A stretch of 16,552 bases of DNA, from contig JAGVZX010000021.1 in NCBI GenBank assembly GCA_018302185.1, forward strand, positions 1-16,552. The letters run 5' to 3'. The notes below the pieces were generated by a model. That model did no database searches and had not been told where the DNA came from. It saw only the letters and a list, made by a program, of their open reading frames with translations. Numbering within the stretch: position 1 is the stretch's first letter; the number at the start of each line of letters is the position of its first letter. The position numbers and the translations under genes are program-made. This DNA comes from Candidatus Woesearchaeota archaeon. GTDB lineage: Archaea; Nanobdellota; Nanobdellia; Woesearchaeales; UBA10200. Shown here one piece after another: positions 13,934 through 16,552 of the stretch.

Positions 13934-14104
13934 ATGGCTGAAGAATTAAAGATACAAGGATACTGCGTCAAATGCAAGGAAAAAAGGCAGATGAAGAATG
14001 CTAAAAAAGTAAGCTTGCCAAACGGAAGGCCAGCTGCTCAAGGAGTCTGTCCTGAGTGTGGCACAAAGATGTTCAGGATCGGAGATCCAGCTAAAGCAAA
14101 GTAA
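13934..14104 (+). CDS. Small zinc-ribbon protein (DUF5679-like)
   Basis: A 56-residue protein from the ATG at 13934, which has a GGAGG 8 nt upstream. An in-frame TTG at 13913 lies before that site and is unlikely. Two CxxC pairs (C11-V-K-C14 in GYCVKCKEKRQM, and C-P-E-C in GVCPECGTKMFRIG) frame a single zinc ribbon. The layout CVKCKEK...NGRPA..G.CPECGTKM matches the DUF5679-type family widespread in archaea; the function is unknown. Flanked upstream by the structured RNA and downstream by a T-rich terminator. The strong Shine-Dalgarno site contrasts with the leaderless neighbours and hints at high expression. Confidence 0.85.
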   Translation: MAEELKIQGYCVKCKEKRQMKNAKKVSLPNGRPAAQGVCPECGTKMFRIGDPAKAK

Positions 14105-14117
14105 GGCTTTATAGTAC

Positions 14118-14147
14118 TTTCTTTTTATTTCTTTTTTAGATATTTTT
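14118..14147 (+). terminator. Poly-T terminator of the zinc-ribbon gene
   Basis: Four T-runs of three to six residues start about 14 nt after the stop codon at 14104, typical for archaeal intrinsic termination. Confidence 0.5.
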
Positions 14148-14165
14148 ATGAAACATGCCGAAACC

Positions 14166-14173
14166 TTTAAATA
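14166..14173 (+). promoter_or_regulatory. TATA box of the proteasome beta gene
   Basis: TTTAAATA preceded by a BRE-like AAACC predicts transcription from about 14196. This gives psmB a leader of about 99 nt, unlike the leaderless genes nearby. A GAGGT site at 14283-14287 lies 7 nt before the ATG. Confidence 0.55.
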
Positions 14174-14294
14174 CCTGCTATAATTTACATGAGAGTGTGA
14201 GACAGAATTCTTAGATGATTAATACGCGCAAATTATGCTAAAAACATAGATTGAAAAAATAACACAAAACAGATAAGGAATAGAGGTTCATACA

Positions 14295-14945
14295 ATGGCA
14301 GACAACAAAGAATCAGAGACCATGAAGACAGGCACCACAACATTAGGATTAGTGTGCAAAGACGGCATAGTATTAGCTGCAGACATGAGAGCTACAAGCG
14401 GCAATTTTATCGTGACAAAACGAATAAGCAAGATATATGAGATTGCAGAAGGCATGGCTATCACAATGGCAGGCACTGTCTCAGATGCCCAGCTTTTAGT
14501 CAGATTGATACAAGCAGAGCTAAGATTAAAGGATGTAAGGACAAACAGAAGGTCAAATGTCAAGGAAGCAGCTAACATGCTTGCTGGCATGGTATATGGC
14601 AACATCAGAAAATTCTCTGTTATTCCAGGGATTTCACATTTCTTATTAGGCGGCAAAGATGTCCATGGATATTCTCTGTATGATCTATTTGCAGATGGAA
14701 GCTTGACAAAGGTAGATGATTTTATCTCTACAGGCTCAGGAAGCGTATTTGCATATGGTGTATTAGAGACAAATTACACCAAAGATCTGACAGTTGACCA
14801 GGCACAGAAGCTTGCAGTCAAGGCAATAAACGCAGCTCTTCAGAGAGATTCAGCTTCTGGCGGCGGCATCCAGGTTGTTGCAATTACACAGGAAGGAGTT
14901 AAGGTTGTGTTCAGCAGGGAAGTCGAGCAGACTGTGAGAGTATAA
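14295..14945 (+). CDS. psmB: Proteasome subunit beta
   Basis: A 216-residue precursor. A 13-residue propeptide ends in TG, and autocleavage before T14 exposes the catalytic threonine (TTTLGLVCKDG). Numbered from that threonine, D17 (LAADMR) and K33 (RISKIYEI) are in place, and the later STGSGS and RDSASGG motifs supply the S129 and D166/S169 positions. It forms the inner rings of the 20S proteasome and degrades unfolded proteins. The ATG is set by GAGGT 7 nt upstream. The 20S alpha subunit is not in the window. Adjacency to aCPSF1 is seen in other archaea (e.g. Methanocaldococcus, from memory). Confidence 0.97.
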   Translation: MADNKESETMKTGTTTLGLVCKDGIVLAADMRATSGNFIVTKRISKIYEIAEGMAITMAGTVSDAQLLVRLIQAELRLKDVRTNRRSNVKEAANMLAGMVYGNIRKFSVIPGISHFLLGGKDVHGYSLYDLFADGSLTKVDDFISTGSGSVFAYGVLETNYTKDLTVDQAQKLAVKAINAALQRDSASGGGIQVVAITQEGVKVVFSREVEQTVRV

Positions 14946-14960
14946 ATTATTAATATATGA

Positions 14961-14990
14961 TTTTATTTTTTATTCAATTAGTTGAATAAA
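14961..14990 (+). terminator. T-rich stretch and 9-bp hairpin after psmB
   Basis: T-rich sequence after the psmB stop runs into a perfect 9-bp inverted repeat, TTTATTCAA (14969-14977) with TTGAATAAA (14982-14990), around a TTAG loop. It probably separates psmB from the next gene as a terminator, or it could be an operator for aCPSF1. Confidence 0.4.
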
Positions 14991-15099
14991 TTTAATTTAA
15001 CATAACTTATAATTTTAGATAAGAGGAGAAAATAAGGTGTTTTAGATTCTGTAATTTTATAGATAAAACAGTAAATAGGCAAAAACAAGAGTGGCATAA

Positions 15100-16552
15100 A
15101 TGGGAGACATATTAAAAGAAATTTTAGGAAAGCTGCCTGAAGGCAAGATTTCTGAAGCAGGCTTTGAAGGAGCAAACATAGTTGTATATACTAAAGACAA
15201 GGATTATTTCCTTGATAACAAAGGCACGATCAAAGACATAGTTGATGATATAAAGAAAAGAATCGAGCTCAGGCCTGACCCAAGCATTACCATGGATATT
15301 GAGAAAGCAGAGAAAACCATAAAGAAAATGATGCCAGAGGAAGCTGGAGTAGATAATGTCATCTTTGATCCGCAGAGATCAAGAGTCATCATTGAGGCAG
15401 ATAAGCCAGGCTTGGCTATCGGCAAAGAAGGAGAGATCTTAAGAGATATCCGAGCAAAAACATTATGGGTTCCATTGATCAGAAGAAAGCCCGCTATCCG
15501 CTCAAAAATAATCGATAACATCCGCGCAGTTCTTTATCAGCACAGCGATTATAGGAGAAAATTCCTCAATAAAGTAGGTCATCGTGTTTATGACGGCTGG
15601 ATCCGTGGCAAAAAAAATGAATGGGTCAGATTGACTTATCTGGGCGGTGCAAGACAAGTAGGAAGAAGCGCTATCCTTTTGCAGACTCCTGAGAGCAGAG
15701 TATTGCTTGATTGCGGAATTGATCCTGCTAGACAACAAGATGATGTTGCTGCATATCCATATTTGGAATGTCCTGAATTTAAAGTTGATGAGTTAGATGC
15801 AGTCATAGTAAGCCATGCCCATCTTGATCATTCTGGCATGATACCTTATCTGATAAAATTTGGATATGATGGACCAATATATTGCACTGCGCCAACAAGA
15901 GATATTATGGCATTACTGCAGTTAGACATGACAAAGATTGCAAGAAATGAAGGAAAAAACCCATTGTATGATTCTGAGCAAGTCAAAGAGATGGTCAAGC
16001 ATACTATCTGCCTTGATTATGAAGAAGTTACTGATATTACTCCAGACGTAAGATTGACATTATATAATTCAGGGCATATACTTGGCGGAGCGATGTGCCA
16101 TCTGCATGTCGGCAATGGCCTGCACAATTTATTGTACACTGGCGATCTGAAATTTGCACGCAGTCATGTATTGGACCAGGCTGCAACTAAGTTTCCAAGA
16201 TTAGAGACACTTATGATCGAGAGCACTTACGGCGGCAAAGATAATATCATGCCTCCGATGCCAGAGCAAGATGCATACCTAAAGAAAGTTTTGAAAGATA
16301 CTTTTGCCCGCGGAGGAAAAGTCCTGATGCCAGTTCTTGGTTCAGGAAGAGCCCAGGAAGTTATGGTAATGATTGAGACTTTGCATCGCAACAAAGAGAT
16401 TGAAGATGTTACTGTCTGGTTTGATGGGATGGTCTGGGATATTACTGCAATACATACTGCTTACCCAGAATTCTTGAACTCAAATTTAATAAAATTAATT
16501 TTCCACAAAGACCAGAATCCATTTTTGTCTCCTATATTCAAGCACGTTGGAA
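15100..16552 (+). CDS. fttA: aCPSF1/FttA, KH and beta-CASP ribonuclease (3' truncated)
   Basis: The frame is open from the ATG at 15100 to the window end: 484 of an expected 630-640 residues. N-terminal KH-type region (about 1-150) includes the GxxG-like IGKEGE. The metallo-beta-lactamase core has LGGARQVGRSA, the zinc motif H239-A-H241-L-D243-H244, SGHILGGAMCHL and TGDLKF. The beta-CASP part begins with ESTYGG and includes PVLGSGRAQEVM. Known of the family: aCPSF1/FttA cleaves nascent RNA and terminates archaeal transcription, with poly-U tracts as signal. This fits the T-rich terminators seen across the window. TATA-like GTAAATA at 15071-15077 would give a near-leaderless start. The C-terminal dimerisation region lies beyond the window. 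Confidence 0.95.
   Translation, partial: MGDILKEILGKLPEGKISEAGFEGANIVVYTKDKDYFLDNKGTIKDIVDDIKKRIELRPDPSITMDIEKAEKTIKKMMPEEAGVDNVIFDPQRSRVIIEADKPGLAIGKEGEILRDIRAKTLWVPLIRRKPAIRSKIIDNIRAVLYQHSDYRRKFLNKVGHRVYDGWIRGKKNEWVRLTYLGGARQVGRSAILLQTPESRVLLDCGIDPARQQDDVAAYPYLECPEFKVDELDAVIVSHAHLDHSGMIPYLIKFGYDGPIYCTAPTRDIMALLQLDMTKIARNEGKNPLYDSEQVKEMVKHTICLDYEEVTDITPDVRLTLYNSGHILGGAMCHLHVGNGLHNLLYTGDLKFARSHVLDQAATKFPRLETLMIESTYGGKDNIMPPMPEQDAYLKKVLKDTFARGGKVLMPVLGSGRAQEVMVMIETLHRNKEIEDVTVWFDGMVWDITAIHTAYPEFLNSNLIKLIFHKDQNPFLSPIFKHVG

Noticed and set aside
14288..14656. 122-residue minus-strand frame
   Set aside because: It lies entirely opposite the proteasome beta gene, whose motifs are unambiguous.
1..16552. 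CRISPR array or cas genes
   Set aside because: No regularly spaced direct repeats and no Cas-like proteins anywhere in the window.

Overview
The window looks like chromosome from an AT-rich archaeon, most likely a DPANN-type lineage (Woesearchaeota/Pacearchaeota-like; this placement is inference). Archaeal marks are a proteasome beta subunit next to a KH/beta-CASP RNase (aCPSF1/FttA), an archaeal ATP-dependent DNA ligase, endonuclease Q, a SepF with an adjacent PRC-barrel protein, a tRNA-Arg without encoded CCA, and TATA boxes about 25-28 nt before many start codons (leaderless transcripts). Shine-Dalgarno sites appear only at a few genes.

Layout. 1-4590 (+): the 3' part of a very large cell-surface protein with a C-terminal 'GWAYD' beta-domain, then two tandem paralogous polytopic membrane proteins. 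4638-5879 (-): endonuclease Q. 6036-6403 (+): a Pro/Ala-rich lipoprotein whose frame breaks just before a cupredoxin-like C-terminus. 6404-6985: a poly-T terminator, then a poorly coding stretch that may be gene decay. 6986-7646: two tiny membrane proteins flanking a 196-nt structured element closed by an 18-bp perfect stem. 7722-9725: DNA ligase with a four-cysteine insertion. 9891-10539: a winged-helix regulator overlapping a TPR-like gene, with inverted repeats against the regulator's TATA box. 10586-11128: a GNAT acetyltransferase, converging on a 50-aa reverse-strand ORF that is easily missed. 11380-11556: tRNA-Arg(GCG) (-) and a duplicated copy of its 3' end. 11684-12457: an endonuclease/exonuclease/phosphatase-fold enzyme. 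12477-13402 (-): sepF and a PRC-barrel gene, a likely cell-division operon. 13557-13761: a second structured element of about 205 nt closed by a 16-bp perfect stem. 13934-14104: a small zinc-ribbon protein. 14295-14945: proteasome beta. 15100 to the end: aCPSF1, truncated by the window.

The genes are mostly housekeeping: DNA repair (EndoQ, ligase), division (SepF/PRC), protein turnover (PsmB) and mRNA 3'-end formation (aCPSF1). The best candidates for undescribed biology are the two roughly 200-nt structured intergenic elements. Their closing stems share an 11-nt sequence, and one has a TATA box placed exactly for transcription from its 5' end. Further candidates are the GNAT/small-ORF pair, the ligase insertion and the tRNA-end duplication. 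I found no CRISPR array, transposase, integrase or rRNA gene.
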